NCBI GenBank assembly: GCA_965153455.1 | Contig: OZ234499.1 | Span: 16,736,271-16,800,270 of the forward strand | From: Sphagnum compactum | Lineage: Eukaryota > Bryophyta > Sphagnopsida > Sphagnales | Direction of reading: 5' to 3' | DNA length: 64,000 nucleotides | In this document: positions 1 to 12,019 of the stretch, in pieces | Position numbering within the stretch: the first letter of the stretch is position 1 | How the letters are laid out: each line of letters starts with the position of its first letter | Notes under the pieces: model-generated | The model's database searches: none | The model's input: only the letters and a program-made list of their open reading frames with translations | Told to the model about the DNA's origin: nothing | Made by a program: the position numbers and the translations under genes

Positions 1-2334
1 CTGTGTATCAATTGTAGTGATCCCCTTCTCACTAGGCCTTGCAAGGGACCAAATCTTTAGATGCTTCCCTAGAAATTGTGGCATAATTCCCTTGACAATT
101 GTCATAATTGAGCATCAAACTATACAAACAGCATGTCTACTAAACAATCTTTTTCAATTGCTGAAATTTTGACAGTGATCTCCTCATGAAACTCATGCTT
201 ACTTCAGAGACTTAGTTATTATGGTTTTTAATCCTTCTTTTGATGAAGAATGTATAGAAGATTTAATTGTCAGAGTAAATCTTGATCAAATTTTCATGAT
301 CCTCTTTTTGTGAAGTTGCACATGGAAGCTGAAGTATCCACATCCACATCCACAAGCATTTGGTAGGAATAGAATGTGCCATGGAAACCTTTCTTGGATC
401 CTAAATCTACGGGGATCAAAACACATGTTTGACATCTTGGTTGACAAATTTGAGTAAAGCAATCAATGAACATCACACCATTTCCAACACTTTGCTCAAA
501 AGGACAGGCTGAACCTGCTAATAGACCAGAACCTCAAGACACCTTGAACAATGCTCCCATTGTTCAGAACTCAGTTATGTTCAATATGGAGAGGTTTCAG
601 AATACAACACAAAGACACAAAGAGGTGGACCCTGGAGGAGTACCTGAGCATGCCAAGTGCTTGGTTCATTGTCATTTGTCACATGTAGGATATCCTTCAG
701 GAGGGACATTAGCTGATCGACTCAACATGCATGGAATCCTGTTCATTTGAATTAGTTCTTTCTTGTGTCACCCTTTCTCCAGTGCTGCTGAAAATGAGTA
801 AGGACATCATAGGCTGCTTGGCCATCACTTTTGCAGTGCTAGTCCAGCCATGGCTCTCTGGGACCTCCTACATCTGCCATGGGCCAGCAGAGTGTGTTAC
901 CTTAGAACCAAGTGCACATGAAGACCAATGACAAGACTGTGCACGACAAAAAATGTTAGGGAGCATATCCATCTGCTGCCTTGGTCTAAATTCGTAAACT
1001 CCTCATAAACACTTCTGTAGTACTCTAGACAGTTCATTTGACAACTCCAGTGTGACATTAATGTTCCTTTTTTCCAAAAAATTGCCCAAAAGGTGTGCTT
1101 TTGTGTGTGTGTGTTTTTCTTTGGGGTTCGAGAGTGGTGGTTTTGATGATTCAAGGAGAAAATGAGCTCCATAAAAGTGGAAGAGGTTTGTTTGTGAGGC
1201 CTTCTTTCTTTCCTTTCTCTTCTGAATTTGGAGCTTTTCTTTGGTTTGGATGTGTTTTCCCTCTCAGATCCAAGCTCTGGATTATTATTATTTTTGAATC
1301 TTTTTCTTTGCAATTTGAACTTCTTTGATTTCTGTGCATTTCACACGCCAAGTGCACTTGGGAGTTGGATTTTGGCTTTTGTCGTCTTCTTTATGTGGAT
1401 GGATGGTTTTTTTGTTTTGAAGATGTCGGCTCTCTTTGTGGGCTTTGCAGTCTGCGAGTACTTGCATGTAGTGGGGTTTTTCCAAGGTTTAATGCTGTTG
1501 TGGATGTGGATATGGGAATTCTTTTGCTTGTTCTGGATTTCCAGGTCATGTTGTACCTGAATGTGAATTGCTTTTGCTGGGCTTGAAATCAAAAGCTAAG
1601 CTCTTCTGTGTTTCTGCTTGTGAATTGAGGGAAATTTTGTCTCCTGCGGTTTCAGATTTCTGCTGCCTAATTGGCTTGGGTGCAGCTGCATTTTTCATAT
1701 ATCTGGTATCTATGTGCTGGTGGCGAGTTGCTACGTTTGGTCTCTGACACCCCGGATCTCTCTGTCTTTGTTTCCTTCCTCTGTGTTGGTCTAGGTAAGG
1801 TTTAGGTATGTCAATGCTGACTGGTGGTGTTTTTTTAATACAGCTTGAGGATGAGTTTGACATAGATCAAGTGTGACCTCTTCAAACCCCTGAGTTGGTC
1901 AAGAAAGAACAAGAGGAGTTCCCAAGCTCATCATCATCACCATCCTGGTAGGCAAATCAATTTCTGAACACTTCTGAGTTGCAAAGACACATAATCCATG
2001 ATTTTCTTTGCATATGCATCATTGCAAGCACTTTGCAAATTTTGTGTGTCAGAAATCACCAGATCCCACCAGAAGTATAATCTTCAGCACCTTAGGCCAG
2101 GAAGAGTTCCAGGGACGGGTGCAAGCAACCCAGACTCCTGGTGCTGCTACAAAATAGTGTCCACCTTCGAAAGGAAGATGTCCCTGGTCATCCTGACTTC
2201 AGCTAGTGGCAAAGAAGTTGATATTTTCTATTTGTTCAATCGGATCTGTGTTGTTATATTGTGTATCACCATGTGATGAGATAAATGCATTCTTGGTTGG
2301 GTAAATTTTGCAGGATTGCAGGATTTGATGCGCC
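1..2334. other. No gene recognised; upstream flank of the NRAMP relic
   Basis: Only short overlapping reading frames occur here, without a recognisable protein or family motif. The stretch at about 1090-1850 is T-rich with CT-rich patches, as in plant leaders and introns. It lies directly upstream of the NRAMP relic in the same orientation and could be its former promoter, leader or a leader intron. Nothing in the sequence proves that. Confidence 0.4.
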
Positions 2335-3288
2335 ATGACAATAGCAAGCCTCAACCTCAAGGGCTCCTCAGCAGATCATGTGGTGGTAGTCACAACAGCT
2401 GATGAGGTGAAAAGCCCGCAAGCACCGACTGGAGTTGATGCATCTCCAAAACATGTGGCCTTGCTCACAGGCTGGTGGCAACACAATGATATTGCATCAC
2501 TGGCAGAAGTGAATTCTTCGGTCAGTGTTCCTAACTTGGATGGGAAATGGTACCAGAAGTATTGGGCATTTGCAGGCTTGTGTTTTCTCATAAGCGTTGC
2601 ATATATGGATCCTGGAAACTGGGCAACTGATCTTTCAGGAGTTGCCTTTTTTGGCTACACTTTGCTGAGCATCATCTTGATCTCAAATTTCACAGCAATT
2701 TTCCTCCAATATATGTCTTTGAAACTTGGAATTGTGACAAATCAGGATCTGGCTCAAGCATGTCAGGATGTATATCCCAAATGGGTGGTGTACTGCCTCG
2801 GGATCATCATGGAAATTGCAATTGCATCTACAGATCTTGCTGAATCATCGGTTCAGCTGTTGCACTGAACCTCTTAATGGGCATGTTATTCTCCTGTGTG
2901 CTGTTATTGTGGGTATCTTTGCTTACGAGTTATGTATTGAAGCCCAAGTGGGTTAAGGTTGCAGCTGGTCTCATCCCTAAAACAGAGATAATCATGAATG
3001 CAGAAATATTATTCAATGCAATTGGCATATTGGGAGCTACAGTCATGCCTCACAGCCTGTTTCTTCACTCGAGCATCATTCAGACTCATGCTCATCCTTG
3101 AACAAAGGAAGTGAGGAAGATGGCACAGAGGTATGGGGGCCTGGATTCAGGCATCTCATTGATGCTTGCTTTTTTTGTGAATGCAGCAATTTTGATCCTT
3201 GCAGCAGCAGTGTTTTATTATGGTCCTAATACGAATACGAATGTGGAATCCATCACTCAGGCTTATCCGCTGCTTGCACCTGCACTTG
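2335..3288 (+). pseudogene. Decayed MntH/NRAMP-type divalent metal transporter
   Basis: The family moves Mn2+/Fe2+ with protons across membranes. An ATG at 2335 opens about 170 intact codons. They contain the TM1 metal-site motif as YMDPGNWATDLSG, then FGYTLLSIILISN and LGIVTNQDLAQAC, which read like bacterial MntH rather than the usual plant NRAMP form. After TDLAE (2842-2844) one base is missing and the frame stops at 2866-2868. The next frame resumes with IGSAVALNLL. About 35 residues are then missing near 2887, where two frames interleave (VIVGIFAYEL, then PKWVKVAAG). ILGATVMPHS keeps the TM6 M-P-H but has Ser where Asn is usual. An in-frame TGA at 3099-3101 follows. Homology continues through LMLAFFVNAAILILAAAVF to LLAPAL, ending at a possible splice donor at 3289. 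The remaining C-terminal helices were not found. Family assignment is strong; loss of function is near certain. Confidence 0.88.
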
Positions 3289-3380
3289 GTAACCATGCTT
3301 GCTAAAATCCTCTCTAAAACATCACTATGTTTCTACACATTATTCAAGCAAGTAGCCAAGATATACAAGAATTTTAATAA

Positions 3381-3557
3381 ATTTCTACTTCCATAACTAG
3401 TCTATAGCCAAAGGTGGCTAAATCTCCTTGTTGATGGTTGCCAGCTGTGTGGCAACATCACAAAATTGAAAATTCTACTTTCATAATTGACTTATAGCCA
3501 AATCTGGCTAAATCTTCTTGTGGATGATTGTCAGTATGGCTACATCTCAAAATTGTG
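3381..3557. repeat. Diverged ~90-bp tandem duplication
   Basis: Two adjoining copies begin with nearly the same bases at 3381 (atttctacttccataa) and 3471 (aattctactttcataa). Both contain tatagccaaa, tggctaaatct and a shared tail ending in cacaaaattg or ctcaaaattg. The copies differ by many substitutions, so the duplication is old. It lies just after the last recognisable NRAMP segment. Confidence 0.7.
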
Positions 3558-3662
3558 GGGGAGAAAAAAAGGTGGTAGGCAGTTAATTTTCGACTTTTCT
3601 AAAACTCCCTCACTGTGTTCATTGGCCACTGGCGTCAGTAACCTTTTTGTCGTCACTCTCGA

Positions 3663-3960
3663 GCTTGCAGGAAAACCATATACATAGGCGTGCCCATCAC
3701 GTTATGTTCTTCCTTTCTCTTCTCACGTCTTTTTCTCCTCTCAGCTTCTCCAATGTCATCAGCAGCGCATGTCACATCACATAGTGTTCCTATCTCTTCT
3801 GATGTCTTATACTTTTTCCGTTTCTCCTCTCGTGATCAGCGCTACAGATCCGTTGCTGAACCCACCAGCTTGCAGCACAGCTATATAGAGGCGCGCAGAC
3901 CACAACGTATTCTTATCTCTTCTCAACTTTTCTTCTCCTCTCCGGTTCTTTTTTTTATCA
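3663..3960 (+). promoter_or_regulatory. Duplicated promoter-like module (TATA plus pyrimidine patch)
   Basis: Two segments about 205 bp apart start with gcttgcag (3663 and 3868). Each continues through a TATA-like box, weak in the first copy (atatacatagg) and good in the second (TATATAG at 3882), then a GC-rich spot, then CT-rich tracts resembling a plant core-promoter Y patch. Orientation suggests transcription to the right. No convincing gene begins downstream: the first ATG near 3978 opens only about 40 codons. Promoter activity is inferred from composition alone. Confidence 0.35.
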
Positions 3961-4112
3961 TCCTTTAGAGATTGAAAATGATGAAAGAGGCTGACATTTT
4001 GTTCCTGTCAGGCGTAGGAACTTTCAGCCAGCCTGGTCAGTTGAGGTTCCTGCTGATATTCCAGCCAGTATTTTCCCAAACTTCATCGTGCTAGGGATTG
4101 ATCTCTATCACC

Positions 4113-4382
4113 TTAATCCCCAGCACAATGAAATGTGGGAACATAATTGCTGGAATATCCATTAAAAGAGGATGCCTTTGGAAGATGATGCACCTGCAAC
4201 GGACTTCCAACTTCCCGGAATTGAATGGTTACATCAGTTGGAGTTTTCAAAAATTCAACTAATTCTTCATGGCCACTAACCGATACTCTGATGCTACCAC
4301 TAGAATAAGCCATTCTATCACCCTGGCCAGCATATTCTTCTGTGTTGAACTGCACTTCAACATCTTTACAGGACTTCAGCAT
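4113..4382 (-). CDS. Unrecognised 89-residue frame, possible gene fragment
   Basis: This frame has protein-like composition, for example GSIRVSVSGHEELVEFL followed by DVTIQFREVGSPLQV, a pattern of alternating beta-strand residues. The spacing faintly resembles the C-terminal half of the RAD9 checkpoint clamp, which has a sheet of the form ELKAFL...F..AG.P. The resemblance is too weak to name the protein. The supposed start is not supported by context, and no splice-linked partner exon was found. It may be an exon relic or chance. Confidence 0.2.
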   Translation of the reverse strand: MLKSCKDVEVQFNTEEYAGQGDRMAYSSGSIRVSVSGHEELVEFLKTPTDVTIQFREVGSPLQVHHLPKASSFNGYSSNYVPTFHCAGD

Positions 4383-4774
4383 GTAGAAAGTTTAGTGAAT
4401 CTTACAGTTTTGCTTTTTGGTATGCTTTATACTGCAGGACCTAGACAACATGGGGCGTGAGGAGGAAATCCTACAAAACATACTTCATCCCTTCAGCTGC
4501 ATGAGATTCTAGAGCCAAAACAAACTGTTGAATGTAAGATGACATGTGTTCAGCCTTTATGTGAAGTTGATGGTCCTGCTGGACAACTACAACTTCCTGA
4601 TCCTTGCATGTAAGCTAAGAGATCTATGTTGCCTAGCTACCATTGAGCTTGATAGCTTTTTCTTGCACACATCAAACTTATTGCCTATTAAAGAAATTTG
4701 TTTCAGTAAGAGCTTGATGAAAGGATGCTACATTATTAATGGGTGTAATTTACAGCTTTCCTGAATATTGTGAA

Positions 4775-4895
4775 GAATCACTGGCTCCAACATCTGCACC
4801 ACAAAGTCACTAGCTCCAACATTAACAGTTTTATATTGAAACTATTGATGTTGGAGTTAGTCATCTTGTGGTACTGATGTTGGAATCAGTTATTC
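4775..4895. repeat. 57-bp imperfect inverted repeat with 7-base loop (hairpin)
   Basis: The left arm 4775-4831 and right arm 4839-4895 are gap-free inverted copies agreeing at 46 of 57 positions, around the loop tatattg. Several of the 11 differences become G-U wobbles if the plus strand is transcribed. Each arm also carries ctccaacat or a close variant twice, about 31 bp apart. The equal arm length and short loop suit a fold-back small-RNA precursor or the remains of a tiny inverted-repeat element. Expression is unknown. Confidence 0.7.
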
Positions 4896-6819
4896 TATCA
4901 TGTTCTTGAGGATCTTGAGGAAGCTTCAAATTACACTGATTGATTGTGTCGCATCCTGTCATTGTTCTTTGCAGGATGTATAAAATTGCAAGCTTGAAAC
5001 AAACTGATTATATGGAAGATCAAAAATGTGATGATCAATACATGGACTCACAGCAATTGTGACAGCAATTGTGAGTGGAGCAACACCACTGTAAATCATG
5101 TACCATGTGATTTTGTAAATGAAAATTTCTTGGAACAAAGCTTGAAATAATCTGGTTGCAATTTCTAATTTCACATCCCAGGTGGATCTGTTATGAACAT
5201 GTACTAAAATTTCCTACAATTTCAACCTCTTCACATAATTTTGAAATTTTTGCATAATTTCTATATTATAGAATCAACTCTTCTGTAATTAACATTTGGC
5301 ATGGAAGTTTCTGGGCATGTTCCATACTTCATTGCACAAACCCTAGGAAGTCTTTAGGACATGATTGCATCAGTTTATGCAAGGGGAAGGTTCAAGTATG
5401 TCCCAACCTGTCACATGAATTTCACATTGCATTGCTTGCTAATGACATGCACAGAACCAAGGCCTAAAACACCTCCCCAGATTATGTTTAAGTCCTTATT
5501 ACAAATTATGAAGACAAGTTGATCTTGTGAAATTATTAAGGAGTTAGGAGAAATCACATGGACAACGCTTGTGACATAAAAGATCATGCAATTTATCTAA
5601 CAAAAATATTTGGATCTTTACATGATTGAGCTGCCTTTTCTTTGTCATGAAACAACATTCATGAATATTGCTGAAAAGATTGTGCTCTCCGATTGAGCAT
5701 TTGGCAAGCACATGGAAAGATTGTGCTTCAGCAGTTGTGTGATTTTTGATTGTAAGCATACTTTAGAAGGTCATCAATCCCCAGAAGAAAGTTTCTGTAT
5801 GCATGGGATGAGGACATACAATTCAAGTACTGCATCAGCAGAGAACATTATGAGTTGGAAATCTGAAACTTGCAGGAAGATATAAAGAAATTGGAGAAAG
5901 CTTTGGCTTGCAGCCTCAGACACTTGCAAAATCTCGTGTGATATTTCAAACAATCTAATTTAAATGTACAATCATCTATTAGCAAAATGCACAGCATAGG
6001 AACATATGTTAGAAAACAATTTTTGTCCCAAACCACACTTAAGAAATGGAAATGTGTTGTGAAAACAGGGGGTGAGGTGAACACAGGGGATATGATTGTG
6101 AATGGAGCAGTCACAACCACCTGGAAGATGATGCAAACTTCACAGACTTGCAGTCATTGGAGTGAACAGTAATGGATGATGTGATGCAAGCTCCCCTTTT
6201 GAATGGAACTCTTAAGGTGTGGCTATACTTAAGTTTGTACTTGTGGAGGCTGAGAGAATTGGTTGCTATGCATCCAGACTTTGTAATCCTGACAAGGCAA
6301 CCAAAGAATCAACCAGTGACCACATATTACAATTACAAATCCTCCTCTTTTGTTGAGATCCAATCTGAGCTCAGGCCTCATAGACTGCCCTGCAAACAAG
6401 GTCCACGATTTGCATGATCCCATGTTATCAACACATAATACATGACCCTCTTGATGTCTTCAAGAAAATGCTCTCAAAATCCACGTATTCTACAACAGAG
6501 CAGCAACTTGTAAGCCCATGGCAGAGCACTGGACTCAAGACCTAATCTTTATACAAAGTTCTAAGTTGTTAATTTACTCCCTTAGATGATCTAGAAGAGT
6601 TCTAGCTATAGGCTGCAAGCTTGCGTCAGGAAATAATGCTGCCACCACACAGAACAATACAGGCATTTCTCTTATCCTTCATTGTGACTTGCTTCCATGT
6701 GTCCTAATGCTTCTGCTAATGCCTCCCCTCCAAACTTGTGTTGCAGCTTGCATGCCCTGGATCTAGATTGGTAATTTATCAAACACCTACCTTCCAAGGA
6801 ATATTGAAGCTAGGAATAT
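4896..6819. other. No gene recognised
   Basis: Only short reading frames on both strands without family motifs. A local doublet of cagcaattgtga occurs near 5050. The C-terminal relic of phospholipase D on the minus strand begins just to the right, so part of this stretch may be its former 3' flank. Confidence 0.4.
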
Positions 6820-7585
6820 TGAAGGTTGTCAAACCATCAGACAGGTTATATTGACTGCTACCTAAGATGCTGCCACCCACATCAGGAAATGTTTTGTAGC
6901 CGAGAAGTGACTAAAATACAGCCATTCCAATTTACCTTACTTTGGGATATGGCATGAGATGTCCCTCCATACTTGTCACTTCCTCCGCCATGTATTTGCT
7001 TGGGCCATCTCATTCGCTCTCAGCACACAATCAAGCAGTTCTGGGTCCTTAAACAGGTCTGCCAGTAAGCTGAGATGTTCCGCCCAGAGTTACATACAAA
7101 ACCCATATCTATTGGTGCCAAATCAACATTGCCAACAATCAAGAACTGTATAGATCTTAAATTTCATGATTCCTTCTCATCTTCTCACTTTTGCGAAATG
7201 GATCCAAAAATTCTCATGGCTCAATATTACCAACATTGCCTGCTACTGTCCCATTCAGATTCTAAAAGCAAGACAAGCAGGAAGATCCACAATATTACAC
7301 TTCATCACACTTCTCATCACACTACAATAGGAGCCTCAGGAAGTATTTTAGACATAGCCTAAATATGTCAAGTAAGAGGCCCACCTGACCAAGGGGATAA
7401 GCAAGCTTATGGGCCCATGTATAGTAGGGTTGGTAGCCCTCCTGTAGCAATCGCAGTATTTGGGGATCTATCCATAGAACTTTGATTAATGTTGGCAGAC
7501 CCACATATGATGTACTCATTGTCCACTATCATGCCCTTGGAATGCACATACATCATGAACCTTCTATGCTTTTCTGCACTAAGCC
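6820..7585 (-). pseudogene. C2-type phospholipase D relic, C-terminal part
   Basis: Phospholipase D cleaves membrane phospholipids to phosphatidic acid using two HxKxxxxD motifs. Read on the minus strand, a segment beginning near 7585 after an AG acceptor has [16 protein letters not shown], a complete second HKD motif, then [16 protein letters not shown]. One extra G near 7438 shifts the frame before [10 protein letters not shown], which ends at a CAG/GT donor at 7385. The next piece (about 6990-7110) has YGFCM, an in-frame TAA at 7090-7092 where Ser is expected, then LWAEHLSLLADLF and DPELLDCVLRANEMA. A third piece (about 6820-6903) gives the family C-terminus, GYKTFPDVGGSILGS followed by NLSDGLTT. 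Residue choice is nearer the beta/gamma/delta classes than alpha. The C2 domain and first HKD motif were not found upstream, so this is a truncated, broken copy. Confidence 0.85.
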
Positions 7586-7604
7586 CTGCAAGTGAACACA
7601 GCAC

Positions 7605-10329
7605 TCCCTATTAAAAGCTTTGACATGCATCAAGGTGTCCTCTCCTCTTTAAGAACTGATTCCTCACTGGACTCTCTACAAATTGGCACACTGTAAAGAG
7701 AATCAGTTTTGTGTGCATCTTTCTTACATGATATATCTGATGAGTTAGTTCCTTTTAAGAAAGTCAGGTTTAATAATCTCCGTCTAGGGTTATAGGTTGG
7801 AGCTCATAATCTCTCTCTTTAGGGTTATAGGTTGGAGTTTGTAATCTCTCTTTAGCACTATAGGGAGAATTACTTATGTATCTTTGGAGTCCTGACGCGG
7901 TCATGGTGCTCTCATCTTCATGATGTTAATTAGTAGCAAATTGTTTTGTCTTGTTGGACAATGTTTAGCACCAGCCTATTATCCATCTCTCTTTTTGATC
8001 CTTTGAAGGTCCTAAGTGATGAGGGATCACTTTGATGCCTTGTGGTGGCCTCAAGATTTTGGTCTCATCTTGATGTGTTTTGTCTAAAAGTCCAATCATC
8101 ATAAGCAAGTCTTTCACAACTTTGTCTCAAAGTTCACCTGTGATCATATCACCTAGTGCTGGTGAATCAATGCCTTTGGTGGTGGTCATATACTCTACAC
8201 AATCCCCAATTGCTCTAGTGTCGGTGAATTGACGCTTTTGGTGGTGCAAATCAACATTGACCCAAAACCGAAAGCACCACCATCTAGACCTCTAGTGAAA
8301 GGCTTTCATCAACCATGTGGTAATGAGTGCCATTAAAAAGGCTATTATGGCCTTGAATTTTCTTTCTATTTTGCAAATGAAATGACTATAGTAGATAACC
8401 AAAGTTGGATTTTAGTCCACTATTATGGGATGACAAGTTGGAAAAAAATGCCTATTTTGACCACATTTAAACATCTTGAAGGTGGGACTATTGTTAACAT
8501 TAAAATTATGATCCTAGCTATTCTCATTACATATGGTGGTCTAATTGTTGAACGTGTTGTGTGTTCTAGAAACTTGCTAAAATTGCGGAAATAAAAGGTT
8601 TGAAAAAAACTTGAAATGTGAAAACAAGGTGGATCAACATGTTGGTAGCTTAGAAACGAGTTGGGAAAAAATCCAAAACACTAGTTGCTAAAATGGTAAT
8701 TAATAGTGGGTCTATGAAAGCAACCAAGGTCAATTTGGTGAGCTTATGTGTTGTCAATACAATCTTGGGTTTGCCATGAGTATTGCCTATGTTGGAATCT
8801 ATTAACACCTCCATGCAATTTGTACATGCCAATGATGTTTTCATGTGTGATTACATTACAACTATTTAAATCTACCAAATTGATTTGTACAAAATTTGCA
8901 ATGGTCCACACATCTCATTTCAACTTGAAATTTTTTCTAAATTCGTGGATGTTATTGCAAACACATATTGTAGAACTACCCAAGATTGGGTGATTAACGT
9001 AAATGATTGCACTAAGCATGTGACTTTTTACATCATTTGATAATCCCTTGGGGAGGTCACTTCCATTTCATGACAAACGGAGTGGAAAAAATATAGGGTG
9101 TAATTTATTCAAAAGAAATTAATTATATAATTTACTACAACGTAAATAAGGTGTTGATAATTCATTTTGAAAATATACTTAAAATATATCTAAAGTATGC
9201 TAGGAATATGTCATTATTTCATAACATTTTTTTAAATATCTTTTTGCCTCAAGTGCTTCCTAAAATACACAAGGAATGTCTTCTTAAGACAATCCCACAT
9301 GGTCCATTTTGTTGATTCTTTAATAGGCATCCATTCTATGATTACTAAAGAGAGTTTTGATCAAGATATTAAAGTTGTCAAAGCTTAATGCACTATTGTT
9401 TGTGATTTACTAGTGCTTGAGTTGGAACAAAACATTTCAAATCGTGAACTAATGAATGTTCTTGGCGTTAATTACCCACAATATTAGTTACAAGATTATG
9501 TATCCACCTTGGTGGACCATTTGGCCTCAATCCCATGACATTTTAACAATTCCAAAATTTACATGAAATTTATGGCAAGTGGGTTATTGAACTTTTTTTA
9601 GGGGAGAAATCAGATTTACAAAGCTCTCTTTTCAAGTCAACCATGAAATGTACATGTTGTAGAATTGATTGGCAAGGCATTTTAGTATTGCCATACACAT
9701 ATTCGCACACAACTTCTTCATTAAGGAGACATTTCTTTCCCAACATGCTATTATAAATTGGAAAGATGTAGACAAGGCAAGGGTGGGAGTCAATGTATGA
9801 GTATTTATTTGGCTTGGAGTTTGAACCTTGGATGCAAGGTTCAAGGACATAATTTTGTTTGCATTTTTCATTGCACGATCATGTTTAGTTTTTGTTTAGT
9901 ATAATATTAACATTGTTGGTTGCTACAAGTACTTTGTGCTACAATGGGCAAGGTCCTTCTCATAGGGGTTCCAATTCATCGCACAATGCTTCAAGTTAGA
10001 GGATGTAAGTCTTAAAACCTACTTGTAGTTGCCACTTGTTACCAAATTGCATATCATAGTTGTTTTCTGGAAGCTAAAAAACCAACCACCTCTACACAAG
10101 GAGAGCCTGCTCATGTACACATAAATGTGCAAGTAAGAGCCACTAAGGCATTCTACAACTTCAAAACTTTGTGCCTAATTTATCCGGCTCTTGCAACATA
10201 GCCACCTATAGCCCATTATTTTTTTCTTCAAATAGCCATAAATGCTCTGCTTCACTTGCCACTTGTGCTACAAATTAAAAACATAAAAAGAAACACCGGT
10301 CTAGGGTGGAAGCTATAATGCCTTCCCCT
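7605..10329. other. Gene-poor AT-rich stretch with small tandem repeats
   Basis: No protein family is recognisable. At about 7769-7860 a unit of roughly 40 bp containing tagggttataggttggag occurs twice, with a third decayed copy. Around 8150-8270 a phrase of the type gtgaatc..tgctttggtggtg recurs. The rest is AT-rich with stop codons in every frame. Confidence 0.5.
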
Positions 10330-10879
10330 TCATAATAACTGAGGATCTGGACAATCTGAGCACAGATTACCTGAAAAATACGCCCTAACTCCAGGGAGCT
10401 TCTGTAAGAGATACCCTGAATTGTGCCTGGGGAGGTACCCTGAATTGTACATTGCAGTCCTCACCCGAAGGTAGACTGCAGCTAGTTTGGAGCATATGAT
10501 TTGAACCAATTGGGTCTGTTTATCGATTCCTGGTTTTTCATGAAGAGACAAGTGAACAGTGGAACCAATGAGCACCAGTGCACCATCTGGTGGAAGCCTG
10601 TTGTGACTCAGTTGTGGATGAACCCCAACTAAGTTGACATCAGGTTTCACCTTCTTTGAAAAAATATGTCCTGTGAGTCAAGTAGGTAGTCCAATAGCTG
10701 GCTGTTAGGCAAGCAGATCCATGTAGATAGTTAGCTCTTGATTGGGTACTCCTTCTCTATTGTTAATTGTTAATGACATCCTACAACTATGGACTGGTAA
10801 GCACATCCTAGCAACCCTTTCTTTGCATCAGATTGCAGATCAAAGAAGTACCTGTTATATTTTGGGCATAACATGACAA

Positions 10880-11030
10880 TCAGTGCAGTCATAACCTTGT
10901 GTGAGAATAACTCACAAGGTGTCAGACTGCCACTTTCATCACAAATAGCCGCAAGCAGCTGGCCATGAATACCCACTGACTTCATCAGCTCACAATATAG
11001 TGCATGCAAAATAAGTATATAACAATCCAT
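10880..11030. repeat. Dispersed repeat, copy 1 (partner at 18930-19055)
   Basis: This block shares an ordered series of matches with an intron of the DUF1350 gene: ataaccttgtg/acaaccttctg, then ctcacaa, then gtcagac/atcagac, then agctg, and finally the identical ctgacttcatcagct. Both copies are in the same orientation. The minus strand reads open for about 90 codons here, but no known protein is evident and the partner copy is not open. It is best seen as an old dispersed repeat of unknown class. Confidence 0.6.
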
Positions 11031-12019
11031 CCAAATTTTGGGCAAACCATTTTACAAAATCTCCATCTGACTTCCTGTCAAATTTTCAGAAGCAATGAGA
11101 ACCTCAGTTATGATGTCGTCTAGCACCCAAGAGACATGGTTGCCACAAATTCAACATCCAATATTTAAATTATTGGCATTCTCTTATCATCATCCTCTAA
11201 TGAATCAGCAGATCTTAATGATTTGTTTGTTACTGCAGAGACAAAGGATTTTCCCACCTTTAAAGATTTGCTCCATTTGTTCCTTTGATAGGTTTCTGCT
11301 CTGGAGATATGTAAAAGACTTTTTCTTCTTAGTCCAGCAGCTTCCAGTTTTCTAAAATAGCAACACACACGGTTGTTTATTACAACCAAAATTCTGTACT
11401 AGAATACAATACAAGAAGAACCTCCATGCCTGACAAAAGTTGGGTGGGGCCCTGCACTAGTGCAAATGAGTCCATAATCTGGGAAGGAGAATCTGTGATG
11501 ATTAAGAAGGCCTTGATTAGTGCCCACCAGAAGAGCAATCACCAAAAGGATTATGGTTCCTATTTGCACCTGTGCAACTGCTATAGTCATCCATGTACAC
11601 TAGTTGCTGGCCTCCTGTTGCTGCCTGGTCAGGCTCGACTGAGATGGCACTCCCCAACCTAACAGCCTGGTGTGTACTCCTTTGTCTTGCCCTTTCTTTC
11701 TGCAAACATAAACCCTGGCATGGTCAAAACAATCTCCTCGAAGGAATGGTCACAGCAACAAGGAAATTGCAAAGAACCATAAAATTGCTACTCCAAGCTA
11801 CCACAACGAGGAAGATTCAGAAAGAGATCTGATGAGGGAGTGCCAGTCTAAAATCACACATAATGTGGGTGTTTTCTGCACAGATCAAACTATGTTGGAT
11901 GTTGTGGTCAGTGGTCAAACATGTCTGAAGGCCATCATAACCTCAGCAAGTTGCTTGATTTCTTGATTCTTCCTAGGTTAAGGACCTCATGAGATGACCC
12001 TAGTTATGGTCTTGGAATC

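Noticed and set aside
897-1313. 138-codon minus-strand frame
   Set aside because: Composition is Lys/Asn/Thr-rich, the complement of a T-rich leader-like tract; no motif or splice partner.
2335-3288. EIN2-like protein (NRAMP-like ethylene signalling component)
   Set aside because: The TM1 wording DPGNWATDL and the later segments fit MntH transporters, and no long EIN2 C-terminal region follows.
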